DNA of 64,000 bases from Cytauxzoon felis. Taxonomy: Eukaryota > Apicomplexa > Aconoidasida > Piroplasmida > Theileriidae. Below are positions 36,067 through 49,455 of this stretch, in pieces. Position 1 is the first letter of the stretch. Every line of letters starts with the position of its first letter. Made by a program: the position numbers and the translations under genes. The DNA lies in assembly GCA_020283715.1 (NCBI GenBank), contig JAIQCW010000334.1, forward strand, positions 1 to 64,000. Direction: 5' to 3'. A model generated the notes under the pieces. The model was given only the letters and a program-made list of their open reading frames with translations. It made no database searches and was not told the DNA's origin.

Positions 36067-37397
36067 TTAAAGTTCAAATGCTTTTTTAGATGGGTGATCT
36101 TGATCAATTGGTATGTCAGATGATAAGTAGGAATGTGTTATGCTATTACATATGTGATTCAAATCATAACTCTGCCTCAAAGTCTCATATTGACTCTCGC
36201 TCATTATTTTAGCACTAAATTAAAATTATAAAATGAAGTAGATGAAAATCTGACGAAGATTCTTAGGAATCTCGCTAGATCTCAATCATTATAATGCACT
36301 CACCTAACAAGATCTTTAGCGATTGTGGATAAAGCCGACTTAGATTGTAATCCACAGTTGGTTTCCAATAACCAAAAGATAGTCTTTGGTGATACAAAGC
36401 AGCGTTCCTCACCATTGATGGATACAACAGCGCATTTTGAATATTTATTACAATCATCTTTACTTAGATTGTAGCATTCAACGGTGTCTATGCCATGCTG
36501 ACTAAGTTCATCCAATATAATTTTACCCTGTGAAATTTCTTGGGAAAGTATATTTTTTGTTTCTTCAAGTTTAGATTTGTATTCATCTTGGATCTTTTTT
36601 AATTCTTCCGGAGTCTTATTTAACAAATTAAGAAGTTCATTAAATTTAGAATCAACCTTTTCATCATCCACGATATTAAAGTGGAATACATAGGCTCCCT
36701 CTAACGTTGTTGGTAATAAATCAACGCTCAAATGTGTAGCCAGAAATGCGGTAGCCATCTTCTTTAATTCGTCTGAGTCACCATCCATAGATGATGAAAC
36801 CTTAGATTTAAAGGAGTCAAAATCTTCGTCAGTTTCAGTAGTTTCTGATGAAAGACCACGCTTCCTGATGGAAATGTCTTGCATAGTTGTGAACGATTTA
36901 CAAGTTTTTTTACCGTTTATTTCATTCCATTGGGACATTATCTCACTCTGCAAGTTATCCAAAATCAAGTCTGTTAACTTTCCACAGTCTTCTAAGTCTG
37001 ATACCTTGAATGTAAATTCCATAGGTTCCAGAGGATTTGAATTCGATTCGTCGTCACTGCTATCCAATAAGGCACAACCAGTTGGGGTTCCTAATACCAA
37101 AAGTTCGCCAATTGGGAGCATTGCGCGTACTGTATAAGTCTTGTTCTTATCCATCTTGTCACCCATTGATTTGAAATCATCAATATAACTGGAGTCAATT
37201 TTAATATTTGAAGATGAATTATCCTCATTTGATGAAGACCCATCAGGGATATATTCCTCAGTCACAGTCTCGTCAATTATAACTCCGTCATTATCACTAG
37301 TCTTATGTATAGAAAATGCGTGTTCAGTGACGACAGAATCTAGTGTATTGACAAGTAGTGGCAACGAGAGAAATAGAAAGATTCCTAAGAATTCCAT
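36067..37397 (-). CDS. Secreted protein with cysteine-containing C-terminus
   Basis: Exons 37397-36304 and 36214-36067; 413 residues. A clear signal peptide MEFLGIFLFLSLPLLVNTLD opens the protein. Then an acidic S/D/N region, a folded part with several cysteines (CALLD, CGKLTD, CKSFTT), a predicted coiled coil (PEELKKIQDEYKSKLEETK), and a cysteine motif VECYNLSKDDCNKYSKCAVV that looks like a disulfide knot. No transmembrane segment or anchor is seen. Probably exported or stored in a secretory organelle (inference); family not recognised. Confidence 0.8.
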
Positions 37398-37729
37398 TGT
37401 AATACAAGAGAAAAAATTATATTAAATAACTTTAATATATACGGAATCAGGAAGACTAATTTTTAATGGCCAATAACGAAGATTCCTGTGATAAATATGC
37501 ACACAATAATATCAAATTTCTATTAAATAACATTTATCATATTAAAATCCAATTGTCATCAAGCTTATCAATTAACATAAATTGATATTTAATGGTGAAT
37601 ATATATGTACTAGATTGTCTACTATTAATATTTGTCTAGGCTGGCTAGACTACGACATATATACCTGTGGGGGATCCTGTCCAATTTACGGATATACCAT
37701 GTATCTATGAATTACATATTTTAAATTTA
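37398..37729. other. Intergenic, nothing recognised
   Basis: AT-rich spacer upstream of the secreted protein gene and downstream of PDCD2. Near 37637 it holds the palindromic CTAGGCTGGCTAG, without further structure that I can read as an RNA gene. Confidence 0.5.
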
Positions 37730-38953
37730 TTATTTAACTTTTCTGGGTTTCAATGAAGTGTCTTTTTCTATTACTATACATTCGCGTTGATATTTGCCGG
37801 TGATCTTGCATGATTGTGAGCATGTATATATGCACAGATTACCATAATCTATGCGATCATTCTTCAAATAATGCAATAATTGAGGTAAAACCTGGAACTC
37901 AAATGTGCGATTCGATCCACAATTTTCACAAATTGGTACCCTGGTTTCGAAATCAGTAGCCATCGTATTACACATTTCATCACTCAACCACAAAGGCGTA
38001 CCTCCACGACTATAATATAATACGTCAGCGCTTGTAGTTCTTTTACAAAACTTCTTAAATGATTCATCTATACTATGCCGCTCTTCTTGGATGTCTTCTA
38101 TAGCCTTTTCCTCACTATCGTCTAATTCTTCACCCTTTTCTATAGTAACATTATATATGATATCGTACACGTTGACACGATTCCATTATTACTCATTTTA
38201 ATTCCATTATTCCTTTTTTTATCTTCTGGCCTTACCAAATGGAAATCAAAATAAAATCAATGGAAACTGAAAATGAAACACTAACCTCTTTTATTATCGA
38301 TGTATTTCTGATACAACGATTTTTCGTGGTCAAGATAGCCTGATGAGTATGTTATGCCTCCTTCGCATATATTAAGTAACCACTCCTCGAATAAAGGATT
38401 TAATGTTTGATGTGTAACAGCGATATTACAACGTGGGTGTAATTCTCGTAACTCTAAAAGTTCATGTTGATACTAATATATCTAACGTACCACATTCTTC
38501 ATCAATTAGTTTTATATTTAGTTTATTTGTATTGATATCTACGGAACTGATTTTATTACTTGGCAATCCACAGGCTAGACAGCATTTTTTAATTAACCAC
38601 TCATTAGTAAATAAAATGCCATCTTCTATGGGATAAAAGTCATAATAATCATTCTTTCTACCTAGTTGACATCTAAAGGATGCCCATTCAGTGCCACATG
38701 GTTGACAAACAAATATATAAATCATTCGGTGAAAGGCATCGTTTTCTTCATATAGATCATCAGGTGCATAAATTTGTAGTACAAAGGTCATAATACTTGA
38801 GCATTTGAAACATTTTAAATCAGATTCTTCGGGTAAATTGACAGGATCTAACCATGCTGGATATCCACCTAGTTTACTAGGAAAGTATTGCGATTGATAG
38901 CGCCACTCTTGGGATTTTGATAATAATCCAAACAGTTCGACTGGTTCTTCCAT
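37730..38953 (-). CDS. PDCD2: PDCD2/TSR4-like ribosome biogenesis protein
   Basis: Exons 38953-38474, 38451-38286, 38139-37730; 351 residues. Family role: dedicated chaperone of the ribosomal protein uS5 during 40S assembly. N-terminal GGYPAWLDPVNLPEE, zinc-binding pairs CFKCSS and VCQPCG, CCLACG, then YSRGGTPLWLS and the PDCD2_C block CENCGSNRTFEFQVLPQLL. The first intron (38452-38473) is only 22 bp, among the shortest GT-AG introns in the window. Confidence 0.9.
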
Positions 38954-39074
38954 ATTTTTTATATAAATAGGTTAAGTTAACTACATTTTGTGTGATAATT
39001 TATTTACACTAATTATGTACTACATAGCACTACTCAGTAGTAGTTAGAATATATTTTCTTAGATTTAATTTAAA

Positions 39075-39804
39075 ATGTGGATGGGCAAAATCGGTAATAA
39101 ATCAGCTGCCTTTATTAATCATAAACACTTTCATCCAGGTATGTTTTTAAAATATATCGTTTGCTAACTTTTAATAATTTACCTACATAAATGTTTTTTC
39201 AGGAAACTACAAAAACTTGGAGCAAGTATGGATAGCTGAAGAGAAGCATAAAGCTGCTCTAAAACGCCAAAAGGAGATGAAGGAGAAACGTGATGAAGAA
39301 CTTAAAATATCTGAAATTAAGCGTCAGTTGAGAGAGCAGGAAGCACTAAAAATTAAAGAAATGCAACTTGAAGAAAAGAAATATGTTGTAAAGTCATCGC
39401 AGTTGTTAAATAGTGAAGAATATGGGCTAATTTTACCCAAACAATCCAGTACCAGTAGCGGTACAAAAAAGGTTAATGAACCGAAACTCATTATTCAATC
39501 GCAATATAAAGAAGATGTATTTATAAATGGACACACTGCTGTTTTTGGTAGTTTTTTTGATATGAAAACTAATGCTTGGGGGTATAAATGTTGCAAAGAA
39601 ATGGATAAAAATGGTAAGTGTAGTGTAAACGTAGTAAATGAAGGTGATGTGGACGCAGACTTGACAAAAAAACGTAAATCTGATACGAATGAGAGTGATG
39701 AACCAATCAAGAGCACGGAAAAGAAGAAAAAAATCAAATCTTTACACGAAACTACTTTAATGGATACGTTAAGTCGATTAAAGAAATTAGATGCCTTAGA
39801 TTAA
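39075..39804 (+). CDS. CIR_N-domain splicing protein with Slu7-like motif
   Basis: Exons 39075-39138 and 39203-39804; 221 residues. The N-terminus (FINHKHFHPG|NYKNLEQVW) is a CIR_N domain as in CWC25 and related spliceosomal proteins, followed by a long charged coiled coil. The middle has NGHTAVFGSFFDMKTNAWGY KCC, which resembles the Slu7 block around its WGYxCC motif. The tail is lysine-rich and nuclear in type. Role in pre-mRNA splicing is inferred from these two blocks. Divergent from PDCD2 across 121 bp, and ends 4 bp from the convergent EFL1 stop. Confidence 0.75.
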
Positions 39805-39808
39805 AATA

Positions 39809-42800
39809 TTACCTTTTTGTTGACAATGTCCTCTGCTTCTCTGGAGCAATTACAGTTTTCTCCTCAGTTTGTAAGCCCTGTATTAATGTTTTATTTAATC
39901 TAAATTAAAGTACCTTTATCTTGCGTATATGGTTAATTATCCTGCGTGGAACGTTGGATTGTAATAATAATGTTATGTTAAATCCATCGTCCTCAAGTTC
40001 CTAAATTTTATATATTTTAAAATTATTAACTAACTTCATCTGTCATTGATACTTCTGGGAATGGATCCTCTGTAATTAGTTCCCAATGGCTAAATTGAAG
40101 ATGGAATATAACACCTCCTGATGTTTTCGAGCGTAAATCTTGTGCTAAACCAAAGGATTCAGATGCAGGCATTAACGCTTCAATCATAAATATAGATGAT
40201 CCTTCTTTGATATTTTCACCAGTTATTTGTGTCCTACGCTTCTGTAACACAGAATAAATTTTTCCAAGCACAGATTGGTCACATTGAAGATCTGATAGAC
40301 ATTGATATCTTTATATATTTATTACTCACCTAATCTAAGCATAACTTCATAAATCCTTGGACGTCCTCTCTGCATGTATGCGTGTCTAAATAGGCTTTTT
40401 ATAGATGACATTATCTATATATTGTTTTAAAAAATAGTTTACAATATACCTTTCCAGAATAATGTGAATGAGATGGTGATGGTTTAGATGACATTGAATA
40501 TCCATCACTAAAGGGTACAGAATGCGATGATACAGTATTTCCATCAATATTGCTGCTATATGAGTCTCGTGCATCAGATATAGATAATGAGGCTATGCGA
40601 TTAGGTGTTTGTGTTATTTCATTGTTAACAGAATGTGAGCAGTCCGACATATATATTCCTTCAATTACATAAATAACCCCCCTAAAATTGCTTAAAAATA
40701 AATGATCATTAATACCTTAATGGTTCTTCCGTTAGTGGGCCTGATTGACAAGCAATTTCAAAACCAGATATTAAATTTGATACAAATTTAGAGTGTTCTA
40801 AAACAGATGGATGCATGCGATCATATGAATCAGAAAACCTCCACTTAAGAGGAGGAGGTTTGACCATGTTATTTAATCTCTTGGTATAAATGCAGGAGTT
40901 ATCATTGTAGAATAATAGACAACGACTTCCACGATTTAAGCTTATCCCCCAAAGATGACCATAATCACATTTTGACGTCTTTAATCGGTTCAACAACGAG
41001 TAAATATCCGATTCAATTTGATGAAGACATGATGACAAACGGTTAGTATTGTAACGTAAAGGTATTTCACCGCTATAAATTACACTTTTTATATCTCTAT
41101 TGTTCGTATCCAAGTAATTTAACACTATAATTTATGTTAATTAATGGTAAAGATGGTATTCAATGTTTATAATCTTAAAATCTAACCTTGTATTGGCATT
41201 TGTGTAGCTCGTACAAATATTGCTATATTATCTACTGTAACAATGTATTCTGTACCCTTTGATAGGGATTCATTGGTTATAAATAAATTTTCTACACCAT
41301 TTACTGGGATATATTGTCCTTTATCATTTGTATTCTCACGGTTAATAAGTGAATCCTCTTCATGTAATACACCATTGCTACTCCATGGAGGAAAGTTGAC
41401 TTTCAATGATTTTGATATGGAATTATATGTGTTGGTGTTTACATCAATTATGCCTTCACGTATAGATACACGTAATTTTGATACTTAAAGATGGATAAAT
41501 GAAGGTTGAACGAAAAACAAACCATTTATGGGTACTTTTGCGTATAGATTCACCAAATCATTTATGCAACGTTCCAAATGAATTTCTCCACAACATGCTA
41601 GCACGTATTCTCCGGTTTTTAATATATCCAACTAAATTTTTAAACTTAAGAATATATAATCCACGAACCTCAACGGCAGGATCAGCTGTGTAGAGTAACG
41701 ATAGTCCAACTAAAAGTTGATTCATGTCTCTAACATTTTGCGGTTCAACTGATACACGTAATATCGAATTGTTAAACTGAAAATAATTATTAATGGGAAC
41801 ATATCTATACCTCGCATGTTGGTGGAGAAAATGATGGAAAATGTAAATCTGATGACAATGTTAAATGTCTAGCCACACTGCACAGTGTTTTATTTGCTGA
41901 TATACGATTCCTATTGTAATCTCCACGATTTGTATGCAATTTTGATCTATGTGGATCGGTTAAAGATAACAACCAGGCCATAACATCATTAACCTAAGAT
42001 TATTACAAATGTGTAGAATAAACATACATATTCATGATTGGCAAATGTGTTGGAATCATTTCCATCAATAGAATGCGATAAGGATAGGGTAACAATATTA
42101 CCAGGCCATGCTACATCTATATCTATAAGATCAGCACCCATACATATCATAACTCTCTTGACATATACTTGAGTTACGTATTCATCAACTAATTTGTTAT
42201 TCGACAATTTAATGTTATCAGGACCGTTATTGCAAATGTATAATCTATCACCTACTTTAACATTTCCACTAAAAACCCTAGAGAATGCGACAAAATCACC
42301 GGCTTGTTCGTCACCTTGTAATACATCCCTCGTCAAGCGCATGTGCCTTAAATCACAACCCAAAAATTTTGCTATATGTATTACTGTATGTGTATACGGA
42401 TCACAAGAGATAATTTTATCCAGATCCTTATAGCTAACAATTGCAGGACAAATTCGTTGTAATCTTGTTTTAGCGGCTGATATAGGACTTGGTAATGAAT
42501 GTACAGTTAACTTTAATAATCCACCGCAAAGTGGTATCCATGATCCCATTAGAACCTGTAATATCTCATCACGATCATCATTTGATGGAGGTTTAGATTC
42601 AGTAAATAATTGTGTTTGTTTATTTGTAAATGTAGCATTTGAGTGTTGCGATATTTTAATTATTGATTGTACATCCCATGTAATTACAGCATTATAAACT
42701 TTCCATATTTGATCTAGAATAAATTGAACAAAAATAGGTTTCTCGTTGTTTTTACACACCTTAACAGATTTTGTCTTATTACAGTAATAATAATCTCCCC

Positions 42801-43566
42801 AAGATGCATTTTGCAAGGCATTTATCTTTGATGATGTAATCCCCAATTTCTCAGATATTTGGTATACAAAATCCGGTATATACACACACCAACGATGTAT
42901 AGCGCTGCAAAACACAACATTACCTTTAGATGGAGAATAAAACCATTCATCACTCTTTATTAAGGTAGTATCGATGTCATCTTCAGTAACTGTCAATTCT
43001 TCCATATGTAATTGATAAATTAGAGCATTAGCCTGTTCTACCAAATCATACATACGTTTATATGCTTCTAAAGGTGTTAAATGTAAATCCAGTATTAGTT
43101 TATCCAATTTATTCAATACTAGCGCTGTCTTCACATTCTCATGCCAAGCTTGGCGCAACACAGCTCTCGTTTGAGGACATATTCCTTCAACTACATCTAC
43201 GATTAAGAATGCTCCATCACATAACCTTGCGGCGGTTGATACTTCTACCGAAAAGTCTACGTGCCCTGGTGAATCCACCAAATTTATCAATATTTGTCTA
43301 TTTTTCTTGGTACTTAAGTCTCCATCATTTTGCTCTACAGTTGTATATAATAGAGATATACTTGAAGATTTAATAGTTATCATACGTCGTTGCTCGTCAT
43401 CACGATTATCTAAATAACGCAACTTCCCTGATAAACGTTCACTTATTATACCGACTGTTGATATTAAACTATCGGATAACGTGGTCTTCCCATGATCTAC
43501 ATGAGCCAAAAAACACACATTTCTAATATCATTTGTTCTACCAAGAACATTTACAATATCGTTCAT
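39809..43566 (-). CDS. EFL1: EFL1/Ria1 elongation-factor-like GTPase
   Basis: GTPase that, with the SBDS protein, releases eIF6 from new 60S subunits. One long first exon (about 43566-42027) and about eight smaller ones. Motifs: G1 AHVDHGKTTLSDSL, G3 DSPGHVDFS, G4 NKLDKL; EF-2-like domain II (GDRLYICN), domain IV region QSGPLTEEPLRY, and the terminal block MPASESFGLAQDLR...FSHWELI. The last residues (EKQRTLSTKR) are typical of EFL1 rather than EF-2, and there is no diphthamide histidine loop visible. A serine-rich insert (near 40430-40650) is parasite-specific. I did not fix all small exon joins. Confidence 0.88.
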
Positions 43567-43698
43567 TATATTTACACTAAGTCGTCAACTTAACACACCA
43601 TACACAGTTACAAAATACACAAGTATAGGTTCTAATTTAAAATATATTAATTTAATAGTTATATAATATTCGCAATAATATTATGAATCCAAAACGGT

Positions 43699-44453
43699 TC
43701 ATTCTAAAACCTCGACATGAACTTCTTTAAAGCATGAAAAATCCTCGGTACCAAATGGGCGCCCATATCCCAAAACCACTACATGAGTACCAGTTTTAAC
43801 ATGAGGTTTAACTGTTAATGATGAAAATGAATGCTCAGGAGCACCAACGATGCCTTGCTCATGTGATTCATCTATAAAATTATACAATAATCCAAACAAA
43901 CAATCAGCCTACCTTGCAATGAAACAAATCTTGAAGAGTGTAAACCGTGATTTTCACATCCATTTTGCGCAACTTTAAGCTTGTGGTCTTTTGTTAGGTA
44001 GTCCTTTAGGTCCTGATTATGAGTAGTACTAGATTTAACCGGATATTCTTCTAGTTTGAATATACCAAGACACATCCAATTATATCCTGTAGTTATTTGA
44101 CTTTGCAACTTCAACTTGTATACGAAATCGGATTTTAGATCGGATTTTTTCAAGGTCAACTTATATGGAACCTTAGATGTTGGATCACGGTGACTTCCCA
44201 AATATAAACAAGTCGGTTCCCTAAACAATAATGATATAAAATTAAATGTTTAAAAATACTTAAATGGGTTCGAAGTTAAATCTTCCGCAGCATTCGAATT
44301 CGGAGTCATATTGGAGTTACCAGTAGCGTCACAATATATCGATGGTAGATGGCTATCGATGTATATAGAAACTAAAAACAATAATATAATTTGTGCCGTA
44401 ATCAAATAAATCATCCTACAGCATTGTATTACTGTAATTAAACATTTTCCCAA
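43699..44453 (-). CDS. Signal-anchored or secreted protein, unknown
   Basis: Exons 44453-44260, 44220-43913, 43871-43699; 224 residues. A hydrophobic N-terminal segment (MIYLITAQIILLFLVSIYI) acts as signal or anchor. The remainder looks folded and beta-rich (VPYKLTLKKSDLKSDFVYKL, GTHVVVLGYGRPFG) with few cysteines. No family recognised. Likely in the secretory route (inference). Confidence 0.7.
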
Positions 44454-45062
44454 GAAAACATCTAATCGGCACAGCCCACTGTGGGTTGATGATTCACAAA
44501 AGCAATAGTATCAAATTATTACGTTTAAATATACTATATAAAAGATGACAAATATATGTAAGCTATGACTACAAAATAGTAGTAAGATTCTTATCTATAA
44601 TACATGTAGACAATTTAGATAGAAAAGTTATAATATAGTTATTTACATGGTATAGCATGAGTCTAACACTTAATCTAGTAATATTAGACATTGTAAAAAG
44701 GTACGCTTTTCAAAGATAATTTGTGGATAAAGATTGAACAGTTGTATACAGCAACTGCATGAGTATGTATATGGAAGTAATCAGGATTCCAGAAATAACG
44801 CTTAAATTATTGTCATATTATAACTCGAGGAAGTTTAATGTGCGTTCTATAACAAAATTGTTGAAAATATTATGTGCTGTGGGGAGTTAACATCTTTATT
44901 CCATTAAATAGCATTGTGTAATATTGCAATGAGTTAGATTCAACTTCTTTCTTTAGGAATTTGATGTGACGATTTAATGTGTGAAATATTATCGTTCCCA
45001 TTTTAGGTTATATTTAATCGTAATCTCATTGGTAATTTGAATTAGTTAGTGTTAAAGATAAG
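44454..45062. other. Intergenic, nothing recognised
   Basis: About 600 bp of AT-rich divergent upstream DNA between the anchored protein and the NAP gene. No open frame, repeat or RNA signature that I can support. Confidence 0.5.
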
Positions 45063-45989
45063 ATGAAGAGAAATGTAGAAGATATATCAAATGTGTAAGT
45101 TTAATATTTGCCACTATTTAATTTAAATGATTAGTAATGGTTCTGATGATAAAGACGCACTGTTACAACACTTATCTGAATTTGACGAAGGTATTTAAGA
45201 TATAATTATTCATTACCTAAATTTTTAGTTCAAAAAAAGTTATTAGCATTGGATGAGGAATGTGCTAACGAACAAATGAACTTGCAGCGCAAATTTGATA
45301 AAAAGAAGCAACCACACTTTGAAAAACGTCAAGTTTGTTTGTACATTTATATTTATATTGCTCAGGAAATAATCGACAAGATACCTGGATTTTGGTGTAA
45401 AGCCTTGACACATCATCCAGCATTGAGTTATATAACATCTGCTGATTTGCCAATTTTAGAACATTTGCGTTCTATTGAATTAAATGATAATTTAGACAAC
45501 AATGGGTCATATAAACTATCTCTTGTATGTTTTATTTATAAGAAAATATTCACATTATAGATCTTTGATGAAAAGGCTAAAGACTTTATGTCTCCTCTGG
45601 TATTGACTAAACATGTTGAGTTTGATGTGAACAAGGAGACCGTTAAGGAATGTACTAAGATAACATGGAAACCTGGAAAGGTATTGTAATTTTTTATTTA
45701 ACAATATTGCATTTTTAACAGAGTCCTATAGAGCAAGCTGTTAAAGCTAGAAAGAATGATAAATGTATCGATTGGTCTGTATTCGAATGGTTAGTATAGA
45801 TAAATATTATCAATTTATAATTTAAACAGGTTTACAGAAGAAGAATGGGTAAATAGACCGGATGTAGGTGAAATAATACGTAGGGAAGTATGGCACGCTC
45901 CGTTAGCATATTATACTGATACAGTTGCAATTGACTATTTTGATGATGACTTTGATATGGTTGACGACGACAATGCTAATGATGAATAA
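45063..45989 (+). CDS. NAP/SET family histone chaperone
   Basis: Seven short exons with introns of about 35-45 bp; I could follow the frame through all of them from MKRNVEDISN to the acidic tail DDDFDMVDDDNANDE. The dimerisation helix (DEECANEQMNLQRKFDKKKQPHFEKRQ), EIIDKIPGFWCKAL and HPALSYITSADLPIL are the standard NAP/SET fold, followed by KITWKPGK and the WSVFEWFTEEEW end. It handles H2A-H2B or H3-H4 in the nucleus. The length (about 240 residues) fits SET rather than long NAP1. Confidence 0.88.
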
Positions 45990-46045
45990 TTGTTAATTTA
46001 ATGAAGATATAAATTGTAATATAATAATTATCAACTTGACAATTT

Positions 46046-48173
46046 CTAACATTTATAATGATTATGCATTTTATTCTGTAGTTTATTATATAAACTGTGA
46101 TTAGCATCTAGTATTTGTAACAGACTTGTAGCTGCATTTATTGAGATTATACTTTTTTTTCTAGTATGAGTGAATTTCTTATTAATAATTTTATTCCTTT
46201 TGATTAAAAAATCTAAATTACTATTATCATTTACAACTTCAATATCATTAATATCTTCTAACATGTTGAAAATACGAGATTTTAGATGGGTACGATCAAG
46301 AAGAGTTATTAAGTTCGTAATATCATAAATTCCTATTGATGATAATCGATCTAAGATGACGTCTTCATTTGTAACATTTAATGATAACAACTTAATCAAT
46401 TGCTTGTAATTCATCTTTGTAATCCTTTTATTAATGATGGTTTGAATATCAATATCAACGTTATATTTCTTGATGCATTTAATAGATGATATGAGTTGGT
46501 TATTATTCAAACCATCTAAATTGAGCTTATTATATAAAGATTTTAAAATTATATGAATCTCATCATGTACATTTATTCTATTTAGTAGATCAGTCAACAT
46601 AGATATTTCATGATTTGACCACTTGGACCAATTTGTATCTAATGAATCAATGAAGGCATATAATATTTTATCATTTAAATAATTGTATTTATTCAACGTT
46701 GTGACATATAGTGTTGCGATTATGTGATTACTTGATGTGAATAATTTATATTCATTGGATAATTTACAAATGATACTTATTATTCCATCAAATACATTTG
46801 GTTTTTTGTATAACAAATTTAATATTTTATCATGATATAATACCAAATGTAGGTGATCAGTAGTAACGTGGATATCTTTTATGATTTTATACATCATATT
46901 AATTGTATTGAATACCCTATTATGAATATCGCTAACGTCTTTACCATCACATCCAGTAGACAATATCAGATAATATAAACATCGTGATACCATTACCATC
47001 ATTGTAATATCGTCTGTAATATTATACTTTAATAATTCTGATATTATATTCACTAATTCAACTTTAATATCTAAATCATATAAATCTACAAACTTCAATA
47101 GTTCAATTAGATCATGTAAAATTCTACAATGTAATTTACAGCTTTTTTTGGGATATTAAATTATCGTATCCTGTATTGTTAACCAACTTCTCATGCGTTA
47201 ATACAGAATTCTTAACTGAATCTAGTATTATTTCCAAAAAATTGCCAAGACCTGTTCTATTATTTCTAAATAACTCAGACAATCGAACAGGGATAATATG
47301 AGATGATTGTAATATGATTGAAATACATTTCTTGACATGAACTATGGTCAAATTAGAATATGATTTATAATTATAGAAATGTACTAATAATTTTTTCAAT
47401 AATTTAATTACCAAGCTCTCCTCTACTTTATCTAATGATTTATTATCAAATAGCTCATTTAATATTCTTATAACCCTCATAATATCAGATCGATTAAGAT
47501 ATAATTTATTACATTCTAGAAGATCAGTTAATCCTTCTCTTGTCTGTTTGACATCGATATCATCCATACCACGTAACATATACCATATTTTATAGCACAA
47601 TTCATAATCCGATATACATAAATCGTTATTTCTACTATGGTCATAATTACCAAGTTTATCATTGATAGAATAATCAGCGTCATCGTAATCAGGTACTTGT
47701 TTATATTTGTGTTTAACAACATCAATTATTTGAGTATTCTTAAATGATTCAATCAAGTAATTTAACCTTATTAGTACATTATTCATTATATCGGAACGTT
47801 TATTATTTATAATATCATCATTACAATTCAACTTAATTATATGTTTAATGATTTTATAACAATCTAAAAGGTTCAAATAAGGAATTAGAGAGTGAAAACC
47901 ATTTGTTACAAATGACCAAAGATGATAATTATAACATTTATGATAAATTAAATTACCCAAAGAGCCTATTACCAAATCTTTACCGTCATTTTCTACCATT
48001 TCACGCGATAATTTTGGTTTGAAATGGATTATTGGTATACTAAATGGGTGTTCAGCATTCTTTAAGATCCTATTTAACTCTATAAGTGATGTTGAAGATT
48101 TAATGTCACCGAATATTCTTAAATTCACATTGTCTACATTAATCTTATTACATAATTTTATTTTACTCAACAT
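46046..48173 (-). CDS. Large helical protein of unknown function
   Basis: Two exons 48173-47188 and 47123-46046 (intron of 64 bp, donor AA|GTTGGT, phase 2), 687 residues. L, I, N and D rich, nearly all helical, without signal peptide; the frame reads through repeated hydrophobic helices (LINRINVHDEIHIIL, LLDRTHLKSRIFNML). The look is that of a solenoid such as the helical repeat proteins of apicomplexan organelle RNA metabolism, but no RAP domain is visible at the C-terminus. Family not recognised. A run of seven A near the junction offers an alternative frameshift reading. Confidence 0.65.
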
Positions 48174-48397
48174 ATCATTGTATTCTTCAATACTTGTTGA
48201 TTATGTTATGAATATTACTACAAGATAAACAGGTTTGAGTTATCGCCTCATCGTTTATATTACTTCATACATCTAGCTGGATATAATTAATATCTTTCTC
48301 ATTCTAATGGTCAAATTATAATATAAATGTGTTTATACATTAATTGGTTAAAGCTAATTTTTTTAGCTGGATACAGTTTAACAGGTGACATATTAAT

Positions 48398-49341
48398 TTA
48401 AGTGTTGTAAACTCGTTTTACTGCATATGCGAAGGCAGCTTCTTCATTAGTTAAATCTACACAATATTTAGCCTCCTTTTTAACTTCATCGCTTGCATTA
48501 CCCACGGCGAATGATAGATTTGATAACTGCATAGCTTCAATATCATTTTCACCATCACCAATGAATCCACAATATCCATGTGGTAATCCTAAATGGTCCA
48601 TAAATATTCTTATACCATTGGCTTTTGTAATACCACAGGGCGTAATTGAGGAGAAGCCATCAAAAGTGTTTTTAGCTATATAGTCCTCACCGTGTATAAG
48701 ATTATGAAATACTACGTTAGTTTCACTAACTAGTACGTAAATTATTTTTTGTTTGCATAGTTCTTCAACTGTAATAATGTTTGGAATTGGCGCTTTTTCT
48801 GTATTTGACTTTACTAAAAAGTCATTAACTACATCTACTAGTGAATACCAAGAAGTTGCTGAATAAAATGCACATTTATCAAGTTTATTTTCTAACTTCA
48901 GAAACTCAATGAAGCCGATCAATATTCTCTCTGAAAATTCCCTTGTGTAAATAATTGACCCATTCTCATCATATATTAGTGAACCATTAAAATATATTCC
49001 AGGATACCCCTTATAACTTGAATTCTTTGTAAAATCCTCTCCAAGATGAAACATAGATGAATATAGTGAACGGCCTGGAGTAATTCATATAAATGATAAT
49101 AAAACACTTTGAGGATATGTATGTATTAATATCCAATAACAATTATATTATAGTAAACATAAATAAAAATTTACATACCTGTACAAAAAAGTGGTATGTA
49201 ACCGAGTTTCATCATTTTATTAAACTCTTCAACATTTTTCCTTAATGCCTCTTTATTATGGGCGTGAAATGTATTATCGATATCTAGAGCAAAATATTTA
49301 GGTGGATTATCTATTTTAGTAAGTTGCGATATCGACACCAT
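48398..49341 (-). CDS. HAD-superfamily (Cof-type) phosphatase
   Basis: Exons 49341-49179 and 49074-48398; 279 residues. Motif I is LDIDNTFHAHN with both aspartates, motif II is the Thr in PLFCTGRS, and motif III/IV is GDGENDIEAMQLSNLSFAV. The cap region has the C2B (Cof) type. Such enzymes dephosphorylate sugar phosphates or other small molecules in the cytosol; a related Plasmodium group regulates isoprenoid flux (family knowledge, substrate here unknown). Complete at both ends. Confidence 0.9.
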
Positions 49342-49455
49342 ATTATATATTTTTTAAAAAAAAGATATAAACTAATATATTGTAATGTATCTAAAGGCAC
49401 TGTGGTGTTATTATAACATAGCTTATATACCATCAGCTATAAAAATATTCATTAA

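Noticed and set aside
43062..43373. Plus-strand frame opposite EFL1
   Set aside because: Antisense shadow of the conserved GTPase domain.
47122..47140. A 16-bp intron or A7 frameshift in the large helical gene
   Set aside because: A normal 64-bp GT-AG intron (donor AA|GTTGGT, phase 2) joins the frames equally well.
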